Source of the DNA: JAGNDO01 sp963704975 | Lineage (GTDB): Bacteria; Chloroflexota; Anaerolineae; Caldilineales; Caldilineaceae | Assembly (NCBI GenBank): GCA_963704975.1 | Contig: CAVPIK010000031.1 | Location: 272,601 to 336,600 of the forward strand | Reading direction: 5' to 3' | Length of the DNA stretch: 64,000 nucleotides | Shown: positions 19,591-29,910 of the stretch, one piece after another | How the letters are laid out: the number at the start of each line of letters is the position of its first letter | Numbering within the stretch: the first letter of the stretch is position 1 | Notes under the pieces: model-generated | Database searches by the model: none | What the model saw: only the letters and a program-made list of their open reading frames with translations | What the model was told of the DNA's origin: nothing | Position numbers and translations under genes: made by a program

Positions 19591-20965
19591 ATGATTTGGA
19601 AAGAAGTCTTGGCCCTCAATCATATCATTATTCTCTTCATCTATGGGCAGGTTTTCTTTGTGCTGGGCTTGGCCATCTTTTTGCAATCCCGCCGCCACAG
19701 CCGGTTGAAGCTGGCGCGGGATCTGCGCTGGCTGGCTAGCTTCGGCATTTTGCACGCCATGCACGAATGGGGGCTGGTCTTCATCCCCATCCAGGCCGAG
19801 TATATGCCGCACTTTGTGATTGCCATGTGCTGCTGATAGCCCAGATGGCCCTGCTGGTGGCCTCCTTCCTCTGCCTGCTGATCTTTGGCATTGTCCTCGT
19901 GGAGAAGCCGGCTTCGCCTGTGGCGCGGGCTGGCGGTGATGCCTGGTAGCCGGGTGGGTGACAGTCACCGTGTTGGCCTATGCTGGGCATCCTGACCGGT
20001 CTGCCGCCCATGCAGATCACCGCCACGGCGGCCCGGTATCTCCTGGCTTTGCCCGGCGGGGTTCTGGCTGCCGTGGGTCTCTATCGCCTGGGCACACCCG
20101 GCTGATCGACCAAGAGAACACCAAATATGGACGCAGCCTGCGCTGGAGCGGCTATGCCCTGCTGGGCTATGCCCTGGCCGGCGGATTGATCGTGGCCCCG
20201 GCCCCCTTTTTCCCGGCCAATGTGTTCAACCAGATCCGGCTTTTGGGCTGGATCGGCATTCCCATCGAGATCTTCCGATCCTTTGCCGGTCTGGTGCTCA
20301 CGGTCAGCATTATCCGGGCCTTGGAACTCTTTGAGGTCGAAGTGGATCGGCTGATCGAGACCATGGAAGTGGAGGCCATCCAGGCCGCCGAGCGGGACCG
20401 CATCGGCCAGGAGATCCACGATGGGGCCATGCAGGGCATCTACTCCGTGGGGCTGATCCTGGATTCCATGACCAAGCATGTGGAGACCCCCCTGGCCACC
20501 CAGCGGCTGGATCAGGCGCACCAGGTGCTGGAACAGGTGATCTTCGACCTGCGCCGCTACATGGTCTCCTTGCGCACCCGCCCGCCGGAGCGTTCTTTGC
20601 AGGAGGAGTTGACCCAATTGGCCGCGGATCCCCGCTTCCGCAGCCTGCTCCAGATCCATCTGGAGGTGGACGAGTGCCCGGCTTTGGATGCGGAGCGCAT
20701 CGGCCACATCACCGGGTTGGTCCAAGAGGCCCTGTCCAACGTGGTGCGCCACGCGGGGGCCAGCCAGGCCATCGTCCGCTTCACCCAGAAAGCGTGCGAG
20801 ATCGATCTACAGATCCAGGACGACGGGCGGGGCTTCACCGGCGCCCCCAATTCGGCTGGCTATGGGCTGAAGACCATGCAAACCCACGCCCGGATGATGG
20901 GCTGCACCATGTCCGTCGATTCCGCGCCGGGCAAGGGGACCACTGTGCGGGTAGTCAGTAATTAA
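19591..20965 (+). CDS. Sensor histidine kinase, NarL/HisKA_3 type, frame broken
   Basis: This membrane sensor kinase probably phosphorylates the regulator that follows. The N-terminal third has several hydrophobic segments (HIIILFIYGQVFFVLGLAI; IRLLGWIGIPIEIFRSFAG). A coiled-coil-like linker leads to the HisKA_3 H-box ERDRIGQEIHDGAMQGIYS, whose His is the phospho-acceptor. The HATPase domain shows the N-box LVQEALSNVVRHA, D-box DDGRGF and a G-box (GYGLKTMQTHARMMG). Indels near 19835 and 19950-20100 break the membrane part. The kinase core is intact to TAA at 20963-20965. The signal sensed is unknown, with no periplasmic domain of note. Confidence 0.85.
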
Positions 20966-20977
20966 GAGGAGACGTTG

Positions 20978-21635
20978 ATGGCGGCTTTACGTGTAATTTT
21001 GGTGGATGATCACGAAGTGGTGCGCATGGGGTTGCGCATGGTGATGGAGGAGATGCCGAGTGTGCGGCTGGTGGGCGAGGCCAGCGGGGTGGACGAAGCC
21101 CTCTTGCTCTGCCAACAAGTCCAGCCCGACGTGGTGATCATGGACATCAAAATGCCCGGTCGCAGCGGGGTGGAGGGGTGCCGGGAGATCACCCAGCGCT
21201 GGCCCCGCATCCGGGTGATCATGCTCTCGTCCTTTGTGGACGATGATCTGCTATCCGATGCCATCCAAGCCGGGGCAATGGGCTATGTGCTGAAAAATGT
21301 GGGCACCCAAGAGTTGGTGCGGGCCCTGGAGGCCGCGGCCCGGGGCGAATCCTCCCTGGACCCAGCCATCACCCACCGGATGCTGGCCATGATGCGTCGC
21401 CGGGACCAGCAGGGCAACCCCTTCGCCGAGCTGACCAAGCGGGAGATCGTGGTGCTCCACCTCATCTCCCAGGGCAAGACCAACGCCGAGATTGCCGGCG
21501 ATCCTCTTTCTGAGCGAGAAGACCGTGCGCAACCACGTCAGCACCATCATGACCAAGCTCAACGTCAGCAACCGGGTAGAGGCCGCCACCCTGGCCCTGC
21601 GCAAGCGGATCGAGAATTATTTGCCGGAGGGGTAG
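20978..21635 (+). CDS. NarL/FixJ-family response regulator, frame broken near C-terminus
   Basis: The ATG at 20978 follows AGAGGAG with 6-7 bases spacing, 12 bp after the kinase stop. The receiver domain has the acidic pair (VILVDDHEVVR), phospho-acceptor Asp in DVVIMDIKMPG and Lys in GYVLKNVG. The LuxR-type helix-turn-helix begins LTKREIVVLHLISQGKTN. A single indel near 21500 moves the rest to another frame (LSEKTVRNHVSTIM, then KLNVSNRVEAATLALRKR), ending at TAG 21633-21635. With the kinase it forms a two-component operon. Target genes cannot be told from the sequence. Confidence 0.88.
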
Positions 21636-21653
21636 GGACGTGGGCGGCATGGA

Positions 21654-22176
21654 TCAGATAATTTGCGGAAAGAGGGCTCCCAGCTGCGGGCGGTTCGCAT
21701 AATTCGGTGTAGGCTGAGCCAAATTTCGTGGTCTAGGTTGCGTTCTTCGGCGCACGGGATCATCGACTAGGCGAAACGACCACCAGCCCGACCTTGGAAA
21801 GAGCGCGCCGTATCCAAGAACCGCCAACTCCCCGGCCACCAAGGCCAGGCTGATAAATGATTCAGACTAAGGCCAGCCGCTCGTAAACCTCGGATGACAG
21901 CTACTCCAACGAGTAGGGACCGTGGGTAACCAGGTGGTGGTCCGCGCTTGGTGAGGACGGATCTCCGAGATGTTGGCCCCATGACTGGGAACAGAACACC
22001 AATGCACGATCTGTAAGGGGCTGGACCAGCAGGCCCAGGAGAACTGCCAAGGCCACGCACCCATCTGGCGACCGTCCAGGCTGGCTCCAAGGCCATGCGT
22101 TTGCGGGGCCGAGAGTTGGGTAGCCAGCAAAAATGAGGTCAAGCAGGGGCAGCCAAGGCAGCAACCGCCTCAACAC
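21654..22176 (-). pseudogene. Isoprenylcysteine carboxyl methyltransferase-like remnant
   Basis: Pieces of an ICMT-type membrane methyltransferase are spread over three frames. They read ADHHLVTHGPYSLV, then RHPRFTSGW, a hydrophobic stretch AGELAVLGYGALFP, and PQLGALFP near the end. The order and the THGPY...RHP motif are characteristic. The N-terminal hydrophobic part reads LLPWLPLLDLIFAGYP from 22176. The frames are too broken to choose a start. It may be an ordinary gene damaged by consensus errors or a real relic. Confidence 0.45.
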
Positions 22177-22421
22177 AGCCAGCCCGCCTCGGTCCTGGCA
22201 ACGGGCGCTGCCTCATGGTGCTTCAACTCCGTACATTTTGCCTCGTGCTCCAACACCAACGCCACGCTGGAAAGCAGCCGCAGATGCTGCGCACGGCAAC
22301 CAGAAGATTGCGGCGAATGCACCAGAAAACTACGCAGAATGGCGATGATAATCATGGGTTTGTCCAATCGACTCGACTCGGCTTAGCGGATCGTAGCGAT
22401 GCATTTCTATCGTCTCGACGA

Positions 22422-23732
22422 TCAAGTGCTGGCCAAATGCGCTTCCACCGCGGCGATGGCGTTGCCCAGCCCATCCTCGGCCTGGATTTGGACGGAGAGG
22501 TGCTTGGCCCGCTCGGCCATTTGCGGGTCGGTGACGGCTTGGCGGATGGCTAGCGCCAGATCGGTCCGCGGTGAGTTTGGGCCGAAGGATGGGCTTGGGG
22601 CCGACACCCAAGGCGTGGACCCGACCTCCCCAAAAGGGCTGATCCGCCATGTGGGGGACGATGATGGGGGGCGTCCCGGCCCGCAGGGCGGCGGCGGTGG
22701 TCCCCGCGCCGCCGTGATGGACCACGGCGTCCATGCGGGGGAAGAGCCAGCCGTGGGGCACGGCGTCCAGGCGCAGGAGGGTGTCGGGCAGGTCCGCGTC
22801 CCCCAGGCCGGCCCAGCCGGAGAGCAGGACGGCCTGTACGCCGCTGCGTTGCACCGCATCCACGACAAGCTGTGACATGCGCTTTCCGGCCTCCCCGGTC
22901 ATGCTGCCAAAACCAATGGAGATTGTCGACGCCCCCTCCTCCTTCCCCGCACGAAGAAAGCTTAAAAGCCGATCCGGTGGTTGCCAGGCCTGCTCCCCTT
23001 TTTCATCCAAAAAAAGATAGCCCGTGGTCTGCACATTGTTCGGCCAATCCGGGGCCGGGGGCACGACGTGGGGGCTGTAGCAGAGGATGAAGGGGACGCG
23101 CAGAAGCTGGGCCTCGCTCTCGAATCGGGTTTGGGGGGGCAGACCGAGGGTGATCTGGCGGAAACGGCTGGCGCTGTTGCCGTAGATCTACCACCCCGCG
23201 GGCTGGATGACGAGTTTGCCAAAGAGATAGTTGAGCCAGCTTTTGCGGGTGGGCAGGGGTGCGTTCATCATGGCCCCGCCATGAGCGGGTGGCGACCACG
23301 GGGGGCTGCAAAAGCTGGACCATGTGGGGGGTGCCCAGCTTTTCGGCGATGGAGGTGCCATAGATCATGGTGGTGAACTGGGAGATGATCAGGTCCGCGC
23401 CCTGGCAGGCGGCGTAGGCGTCGTTGGCCATGTCCAGCCCATATTGGTCCAGCAGGTGGCGCATGACCCGGAGTTGGGCCAGGGGATTGTTGCCCCGCTC
23501 GGACCACTCTTGCCCGGCGTCCGTCGCCATGAGGGCCTGCACATCTACGGAGGAGGGGGCGGCGTGGAGACCGTGGCCGCGGATCCACGCCTCGAAACCC
23601 GGCGCTGGCCAGAACGGTGACCGTGTGGCCCCTGGCGGCCAGGCCTTTGCCCAGGGCGATGCCCGGCTGGGCGTCTCCCCGGGTGCCGTGGGCGAGGATG
23701 GTGATGCGGGCGGGTGTGGGCATCTGGGTCAT
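22422..23732 (-). CDS. UGT/MGT-like glycosyltransferase (family 1), frame broken
   Basis: The start ATG at 23732 lies 1 nt after the stop of the upstream permease gene (TAG-G-ATG), so translation is coupled. The N-terminus reads ITILAHGTRGDAQPGIALG, the usual donor-fold start of sterol or macrolide-type glucosyltransferases. The C-terminal donor site reads PHGWLFPRMDAVVHHGGAGTT and GTPPIIVPHMADQPFWG, the HHGGAGT and DQ motifs of GT1. The stop is at 22422. Several indels lie between 23600 and 22560. Its place at the end of a ribose-type transport operon is unusual, and the acceptor is unknown. Confidence 0.8.
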
Positions 23733-23733
23733 C

Positions 23734-24715
23734 CTATCTTCGCCGCTTTGTGAAGAGATCCAGCATGACGGCCAAAATGAAGACGATGCCTTTGATCACT
23801 TGTTGGTAATACGAGGAGATGCCCAACAGGTTCAGCCCGTTGGAGAGGACGCCGATGATGAATGCGCCCACGACTGTGCCGCCCACACCGCCTACGCCGC
23901 CGAAGAGGCTGGTGCCCCCCAGCACGGGCGCGGCGATGGCGTCCAGCTCCCAGCCCGTGGCCGCGTTGGGTTGGGCCGACCAGAGCCGGGCGGTGAGCAA
24001 GATACCGGCCAAGGCCGCGCAGAGTCCGCTGATCACGTAGACCATCAGCGTCACCCGATCTGTGGAGACGCCGGCCAGCCGGGTGGTCTCTGGGTTGCCG
24101 CCTGTGGCGTAGACGTGCAGGCCAAAGCGGGTGTGGCGCAGGATGAAATAGGCAACCCCAGGCCAGGATCAGCATGATCAGCACGGGGACGGGCAGGCCC
24201 AACACCTTGCCGTTGCCCAGCCAGATGAAGGTTTCATCCAGCCCGGCGATGGGGCGGCCTTGGGTATAGACCAGGGTGGCGCCCCGGGCCACGGCCAGCA
24301 TGGCCAGGGTGGCGACGAAGGGGGGCACGCCGCCCCGCACGATCAACAGCCCGTTGATGGCCCCGATCCCACCCCCGGCGGCCAGGGCCAAGAGGATGGC
24401 CACGGGCGTGGCCATGCCTTGACGGGCGGCCAATCCCGCCGCCAGTGCCCCGGCCAAGGCCATCACCGAGCCGACCGAAAGGTCGATGCCCGCGGTCAAA
24501 ATGGTGAAGGTCATGCCGATGGCCACAATGGCGATCATGGAGGTTTGGAGGGCGATGTTGAGCAGGTTGTCCACCTGCAAAAAGCGCTCGGACCCCACGG
24601 CAAAGATGGTGCCGATGCCCAGCAAGATCACAAAGACACTGAAGCGCCGGAAGAGATCCCCCAGCACCATCATACTCGATTTGCCATTACCCGCGGCGGC
24701 GTTCGTCACTGCCAT
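23734..24715 (-). CDS. Ribose-type ABC transporter permease 1 (RbsC-like), frame broken
   Basis: This inner-membrane permease of the BPD_transp_2 family starts at ATG 24715. The signature TILTAGIDLSVGSVMALAG is followed by GGVPPFVATLAMLAVARGA. After an indel near 24150 the C-terminal half reads VLGGTSLFGGVGGVGGTVVG and SNGLNLLGISSYYQQVIKG. About 325 residues, the usual length. It is one of two clearly different RbsC paralogues in this operon and sits downstream of the ATPase gene. Confidence 0.85.
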
Positions 24716-24745
24716 GATTGTCCTCTATTTCAGAAAAGGAATAGA

Positions 24746-24826
24746 ACACAGATTTGACGGATTTTACGGATTAAAACGGATCTTTTTTGATCCGTGAAAA
24801 TCCGTTTTATCCGTTCAATCCGTGGC
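24746..24826. repeat. Heptamer hairpin element (ATCCGTT words)
   Basis: AACACAGATTTGACGGATTT-type words (24746-24780) face the complementary arm 24789-24826 with ATCCGTT repeats. The right boundary touches the stop codon of rbsA (24827-24829). Confidence 0.75.
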
Positions 24827-26319
24827 CTATTTGTTCGTCCCCGTCGCCGCCCGCATGATGGCGTCTTGGGTGGCTTCGTCTCGGCTGAATTCGCCGGTGA
24901 TGCGGCCTTCGTGCATGACCAGGATGCGGTCGGCCACGCCCAGGACTTCGGGCAGTTCGGACGAGATCATGAGCACGCCCACGCCTTGTTGGGCCAATTG
25001 ATCCATGAGGCCGTGGATCTCGGCCTTGGCCCCCACGTCGATGCCCCGGGTCGGCTCGTCCAACATCAGCACCTTGGGCTGCAAGGTGAGCCAGCGGGCG
25101 ATCACCACCTTCTGCTGGTTGCCGCCGGAGAGGTTGCGTACCCGCTGCAAAATGCCCGGCGTGCGGATGTCCAGCCGCTTGACATACTCCTTGGCCATGC
25201 TGTCCGCCTCGCCGGTGCTGACAAAGCCCAGGGTGGTGACCTGGTGCATGGCGCTCATGGTGACATTTTCCCGCACGGCCATGTTGAGGAACAGCCCCTG
25301 CTGCTTGCGGTCTTCGGGGACCAGACCCAGGCCCAGCTTCATGGCGTCCCCCGGCGACTTGATGCGCACGGGGGTGCCCTCCATTCGAATCTCCCCGGCG
25401 CTGGCCGGGCGCACGCCGAAGAGGGTCTCGGCCAGGGCCGTGCGGCCCGCGCCCACCAGCCCGGCAATGCCCAAAATTTCCCCTCGGTGCAGGGTAAAGC
25501 TGACCCCCCGCAGTTCGTCGCCCGTCGGCCAAGTCGGTCACGGTCAGCACTTCCGCCCTGACGGTGGACGCGCCCTTTGGGGTAGAGTTCGCCCAGATCC
25601 CGGCCCACCATCATGGTGACAATCTTCTCCTCGTCCAGCTCGGCCGTGGGGAGGGTGGCGATCCATTGCCCATCCCGCAACACGGTCACCCGGTCGGTGA
25701 TGGCGAAGACTTCGTCCAGCCGGTGGGAAATAAAAATCAGGGCCACGCCCTGGTCCCGCAGGTCGCCCATGACCCGGAAGAGCACGTCGGTCTCCCGGTC
25801 GGTGAGGGAGGAGGTCGGTTCGTCCATGGCGATGATGTCGGCGTTGAGGCTGAGGGCCTTGGCCACCTCCACCATCTGCTGCTGGGCGATGCTCAACCCC
25901 TCCACCAGATCCTTGGCGTCCACGTCCACCTTGAGGCGATCCAGCAACACCTGGGCCTCTTTGTAAAGAGTCCGCCAGTCGATAGTCCCTGGCAGTCGCC
26001 CCTTGGGTTCCCGGCCCAAATAGATATTCTGGCCCACGGTCAAATAGGGGATCAGGGAGAGCTCCTGGTGGATCATGCTGATGCCCAGGCTTTGGGCATC
26101 ACCGGGGCTGTTGATGACCACGGACTTGCCGTCCAGGGTGATCTCCCCGCTGTCGCCTTTGTAGGCCCCAGTCAGGACCTTCATCAAGGTGCTTTTTCCC
26201 GCGCCGTTTTCCCCCACCAAGGCGTGGATCTCTCCCTTGGCCAGCTCAAAGCTGACATCCTGCAAGGCGCGCACGCCGGGGAAGGATTTGGAAATGGATT
26301 GCATGTGGAGATAGGGCAT
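24827..26319 (-). CDS. rbsA: Ribose-type ABC transporter ATPase (two ABC domains, RbsA-like), one frameshift
   Basis: This cytoplasmic ATPase has two nucleotide-binding domains. The start chosen is ATG 26319. Domain 1 has Walker A GENGAGKSTLMK, a signature-like LSIAQQQMVEVAKALS and Walker B DIIAMDEPTSSLTDRE. Domain 2 has the degenerate Walker A GLVGAGRTALAE, signature NLSGGNQQKVVIARWL and Walker B VLMLDEPTRGIDVGAK. This is the normal asymmetry of sugar-type (CUT2) ATPases. One indel near 25520-25580 separates the halves. It stands between the binding-protein gene and permease 1. Confidence 0.9.
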
Positions 26320-26329
26320 GATGGGTTTG

Positions 26330-26456
26330 GTGGGTGGTTTGTTGATTGGTTGATTGGTTGATTTGTTGCGAGATATGAGTTGCGAGATGCGAGATGTGGG
26401 TTGCGATAGACTATCGAATGTCCGCGCAACTCGCATCCCGCATCTCGCATCTCGCT
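26330..26456. repeat. Word repeats (TTGATTGG; GCGAGAT/GCGAGTT) after the binding-protein gene
   Basis: Words GTTGATTGGTTGATTGGTTG (26340-26359) lead into GCGAGAT heptamers (26369-26405) and their complement ATCTCGC (26430-26456). The latter abuts the binding-protein stop codon (26457-26459). Confidence 0.75.
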
Positions 26457-28226
26457 CTACTTAACGACCAAAGCCAGACGACACGGGGATATAACTCTCC
26501 ACCGCGCCGCCGCTCAGGAACTTGATGGACTCTTCCACACCCAGGCGGCCCATTTCGGAGGGCTGCTGGGCGACTGTGGCGGCCAGGGTGCCGGCGTTGA
26601 CTGCGGCCACGGCGTCATCCACGGCGTCGAAGCCGACGAAGACGATGCCAGTGGTGCCAGCGGCCTGGGCAGCTTCCACCGCGCCCAGGATCATCTCGTC
26701 GTTGTGGGCGAAGACACCAGCGATTTCGGGCTGGGCTTGCAGGATGTTCTCGAAGACGCTCAGGCCCTCGGCTCGGTTGAAGTTGGCGGTCTGCTTGGCG
26801 ACGATGGGGGCACCGGCGCAGTTGGCCGCCATGTAGTCGTTGAAGCCTTGACCACGGTCACGGGCAGCGGAGGTACCGGCGATCCCTTCCAACTCCACCA
26901 CGTTCCCCGCGCCGCCGATGGCCTGGCACAGGAACTCAGCCGCCATGGCCCCACCGGCCACGTTGTCCGAGGCGATGTGGGAGACGACCGTGCCGCCAGC
27001 CGCACCCCGGTCGATGGTGAAGACGGGGATACCGGCCGCGTTGGCCTTCTGGATGGAGGGCACAATGGCGTCCGCATCCGTGGGGTTGATGAGCAGGGCG
27101 CTGACGCCGCGCTGGATCAGGTCTTCGATGTTGGTGGCTTCCTTGGCCGGGTCATCCTGGGCATCGACCACGATCAGGGTCACACCCGCGGCGGCCGCGG
27201 CGGCTTCTGCGCCATCCTTCAGAGGTGACGAAGAAGGGGTTGTTCAGGGTGGAGAGGCTCAGGCCCAGGGTGTAGTCCATGGCCGGAGCGGCCATTTCAC
27301 CGCCGGTGACCAGGGCCAGGGCCACGGGGATGTAGGCATCCACCGCCGCGCCGCCCAGGGAGGCCAGTGCGGTTTCCACGCCCAGGCGGCCCATTTCGGA
27401 AGGCTGTTGGGCGACCGTGGCGGCCAGGGTTCCGGCTTCCACGGCGGCCACGGCGTCATCCACGGCGTCGAAGCCGACGAAGACGATGCCAGTGGTGCCA
27501 GCGGCCTGGGCAGCTTCCACCGCGCCCAAGATCATCTCGTCGTTGTGGGCGAAGACACCAGCGATTTCGGGCTGGGCTTGCAGGATGTTCTCGAAGACGC
27601 TCAGGCCCTCGGCCCGGTTGAAGTTGGCGGTCTGCTTGGCCACGATGGGGGCACCGGCGCAGTTGGCCGCCATGTAGTCGTTGAAGCCCTGACCACGGTC
27701 ACGGGCAGCGGAGGTACCGGCGATCCCTTCCAACTCCACCACGTTGCCCCGCGCCGCCGATGACGCCGCACAGGAACTCAGCCGCCATGGCCCCACCGGC
27801 CACGTTGTCCGAGGCGATGTGGGAGACGACTGTGCCGCCCGCCGCGCCCCGGTCGATGGTGAAGACCGGGATACCGGCCGCGTTGGCCTTCTGGATGGAA
27901 GGCACAATGGCGTCCGCATCCGTGGGGTTGATGAGCAGGGCGCTGACGCCGCGCTGGATCAGGTCTTCGATGTTGGTGGCTTCCTTGGCCGGGTCATCCT
28001 GGGCGTCGACCACGATCAGTTCCACGCCCGCAGCCTTGGCCGCAGCCTCTGCGCCATCCTTCAGGGTGACGAAGAAGGGGTTGTTCAGGGTGGACAGAGA
28101 GAGACCCAACTTCACACCCGTGTCCGCCGGGGCGGCGGGGGCAGCGGGCTGCGCTGCCGGGGCCGGACATGCCGCCAAGAGCATGGCAGCAATGACCAAC
28201 ATGACGATCAAAATTCGGTTCTTCAT
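26457..28226 (-). CDS. Fused tandem sugar-binding lipoprotein (two RbsB-like domains), frame broken
   Basis: The start is ATG 28226 with AAAGGAG upstream. A lipobox signal (MLVIAAMLLAAC) leads to two Peripla_BP_4 domains. Each opens LGLSLSTLNNPFFVT and repeats GVSALLINPTDADAIVP, GIPVFTIDRGAAGGTVVSH and VFAHNDEMILGAVEAAQAA. Domain 1 does not stop. It passes through ALALVTGGEMAAPAMDYT directly into domain 2, which has no signal peptide of its own. Single-base insertions near 27750 and 27228 break the frame. The true end probably reads LALVVK at TAG 26457-26459. The domains are almost identical at DNA level. It would present sugar, probably ribose given rbsD and rbsK, to the two permeases. Confidence 0.82.
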
Positions 28227-28251
28227 TTTTTTCTCCTTTGAAATGAACAGT

Positions 28252-28327
28252 TTGAGTTGCGAGATGCGAGATGCGAGATTGCGAGATGCGAAGTCCAACG
28301 CCTAACTCGCAACTCGCAACTCACATC
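28252..28327. repeat. Heptamer element (GCGAGAT / CAACTCG words)
   Basis: GCGAGAT words at 28258-28290 face AACTCGCAACTCGCAACTCA at 28303-28322. The element fills the gap between permease 2 and the binding-protein gene. Confidence 0.75.
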
Positions 28328-29260
28328 TCATTTAAGCGCTTTATACAACAACAAAGCCAGGGCGATCACCACGCCGGTGACCACGGGCTGGTAAAACGAC
28401 GAAACGTTGAGCAGGTTGAGACCGTTATTGAGCACGGCGATCACCAACACGCCCAAGAGGGTCCCCATGAGACTGCCTTCTCCCCCGGCAAAACTGGTGC
28501 CCCCCACCACGACCGCGGCGATGGCGTCAAACTCATACGCCACCCCGGCCGTGGGCTGGGCCGAGTTGAGCCGAGCCACCAAGATCATGCCGGCCAGAGA
28601 TGCCAGGGTCCCGGCCAGGCTGTAGACAAAGATGATGTAGCGATCCGTGGGGATGCCGGCAAAGCGGGCGGCGGTGGGGTTGGTGCCCAAGGCCAGGATA
28701 TGCTGCCCCACCTGGGTGCGGGTGAGCAGAATATAGCCCAACAAAAAGACCACCCCGGCGATGACGATGGGCATGGGCACCGGGCCGACACTGCCCGTGC
28801 CCAAGGTGCGGAAAGCATCGGGCATGCCGGTGATGGGCTTGCCCTGGGTGTAGGTCAGGGCCATGCCCCGGGCGATGGTCATCATGCCCAGGGTGGCGAC
28901 AAAGGGGGGCACCTTGGCCTTGGTGATGATCAGGCCGTTGGCCAATCCCAGCCCAGCCCCCAAGCCCAGGCCCAGGACAATGGCAACCGGCACGGGCATC
29001 CCCTGTTGCAGCAGATCCGCGGTGACCACGGTGGAGAGGGCCAACACCGCGCCCACGGAGAGGTCAATCCCCGCGGTCAGGATCACATAGGTCATGCCCA
29101 CGGCGATGATGCCGTTGATGGTGGATTGGCGCAGGATATTGACCAGGTTGCTGGGGGTGAAGAAGCGATCCGACATCAAACTCAGGGCCAAACAGAGGAT
29201 CAAAAACGAGACCAACAGCCCATAACGCTGACCTAACTCCCGCAGATTTACCTTCGACAT
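28328..29260 (-). CDS. rbsC: Ribose-type ABC transporter permease 2 (RbsC-like)
   Basis: This intact 310-residue BPD_transp_2 permease starts at ATG 29260 (MSKVNLRELGQRYGLL). It shows GMTYVILTAGIDLSVGAVL, AKVPPFVATLGMMTIARGM and GGTSFAGGEGSLMGTLLG. The end reads NNGLNLLNVSSFYQPVVTG. About nine hydrophobic segments are expected. Its sequence differs clearly from permease 1 at 23734-24715, so the operon encodes either a heterodimeric channel or two alternative channels sharing one ATPase. Confidence 0.92.
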   Translation of the reverse strand: MSKVNLRELGQRYGLLVSFLILCLALSLMSDRFFTPSNLVNILRQSTINGIIAVGMTYVILTAGIDLSVGAVLALSTVVTADLLQQGMPVPVAIVLGLGLGAGLGLANGLIITKAKVPPFVATLGMMTIARGMALTYTQGKPITGMPDAFRTLGTGSVGPVPMPIVIAGVVFLLGYILLTRTQVGQHILALGTNPTAARFAGIPTDRYIIFVYSLAGTLASLAGMILVARLNSAQPTAGVAYEFDAIAAVVVGGTSFAGGEGSLMGTLLGVLVIAVLNNGLNLLNVSSFYQPVVTGVVIALALLLYKALK

Positions 29261-29296
29261 GCCATACCTCGAATAACAGTTTAGAAAACTGATGAT

Positions 29297-29403
29297 TTAG
29301 CCACGAAGTCACGAAGATGGGAAGGTTCACGAAGGATTTGAAGGTAAGGAAAATTTGTTCATCTTCGTGCAGCTTCCTTTCTTCCCTTCTTCGTGGCTAC
29401 CTC
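29297..29403. repeat. Heptamer hairpin element (CACGAAG words)
   Basis: AGCCACGAAGTCACGAAGAT (29297-29316) and following CACGAAG words pair with the CTTCGTG words of 29364-29403. It separates rbsD from permease 2. Confidence 0.75.
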
Positions 29404-29414
29404 TTCTCCCTACT

Positions 29415-29810
29415 TCAAAACACCACCCCGGACACCAAAATGATGTTGGCATAGGGCGTGCATTCCCCCGTGCGGACCACGGCTTGGGCCCCGTTGGTCT
29501 GGCCCTTGAAGTCCTTGTGGGAGACCATTTCAATGGGGATCTCCCCCAACAGATCCCGCACATCGGCCAGGAGATCCGGGCTGGCCTCGGCCATCTCTGC
29601 GGCCACGATGGCCCGCTCCACTTCCATCTCCAAGAGCACGGCTTCCAGCGTCTCCAAGAAGGAGGGGATGCCCGGCACCAGGGCCAGATCAATGCGCCGG
29701 GGGCGAAACGGGATGGGCAGCCCAGCATCGCAGATCACCAGGGTGTCCGTGTGGCCCATGCCGGAAATGGCCGTGGACAGGGGTTGGTTGAGCAGTCCGA
29801 TCTTTTTCAT
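29415..29810 (-). CDS. rbsD: D-ribose pyranase
   Basis: This 131-residue intact protein starts at ATG 29810 (MKKIGLLNQPLSTAISGMGH, the RbsD hallmark with the catalytic His). VICDAGLPIPFRP, a VPGIPSFLETL block and the C-terminal TGECTPYANIILVSGV all fit. It interconverts pyranose and furanose forms of ribose so that the kinase receives the correct anomer. Its presence is the best evidence that the transported sugar is ribose or a close relative. Confidence 0.94.
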   Translation of the reverse strand: MKKIGLLNQPLSTAISGMGHTDTLVICDAGLPIPFRPRRIDLALVPGIPSFLETLEAVLLEMEVERAIVAAEMAEASPDLLADVRDLLGEIPIEMVSHKDFKGQTNGAQAVVRTGECTPYANIILVSGVVF

Positions 29811-29825
29811 GGTTTCTCCTTTTGG

Positions 29826-29910
29826 GCGAGATGCGGGTTGCGGGTTGCGAGATAGGCGTTATGTGGTCACGCGCCTTCTAACTCGCATCTCCTATCCCGC
29901 ATCTCGCAAC
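29826..29910. repeat. Heptamer element (GCGAGAT/GCGGGTT words)
   Basis: GCGAGATGCGGGTTGCGGGT words (from 29827) and complementary ATCTCGC words (29879-29910) flank a short loop. The right arm runs into the rbsK coding sequence, encoding its last residues and stop. Confidence 0.7.

Noticed and set aside
25005..26361. Plus-strand open frames opposite rbsA and the binding-protein gene
   Set aside because: Shadow frames of conserved minus-strand genes, without start signals or known domains.
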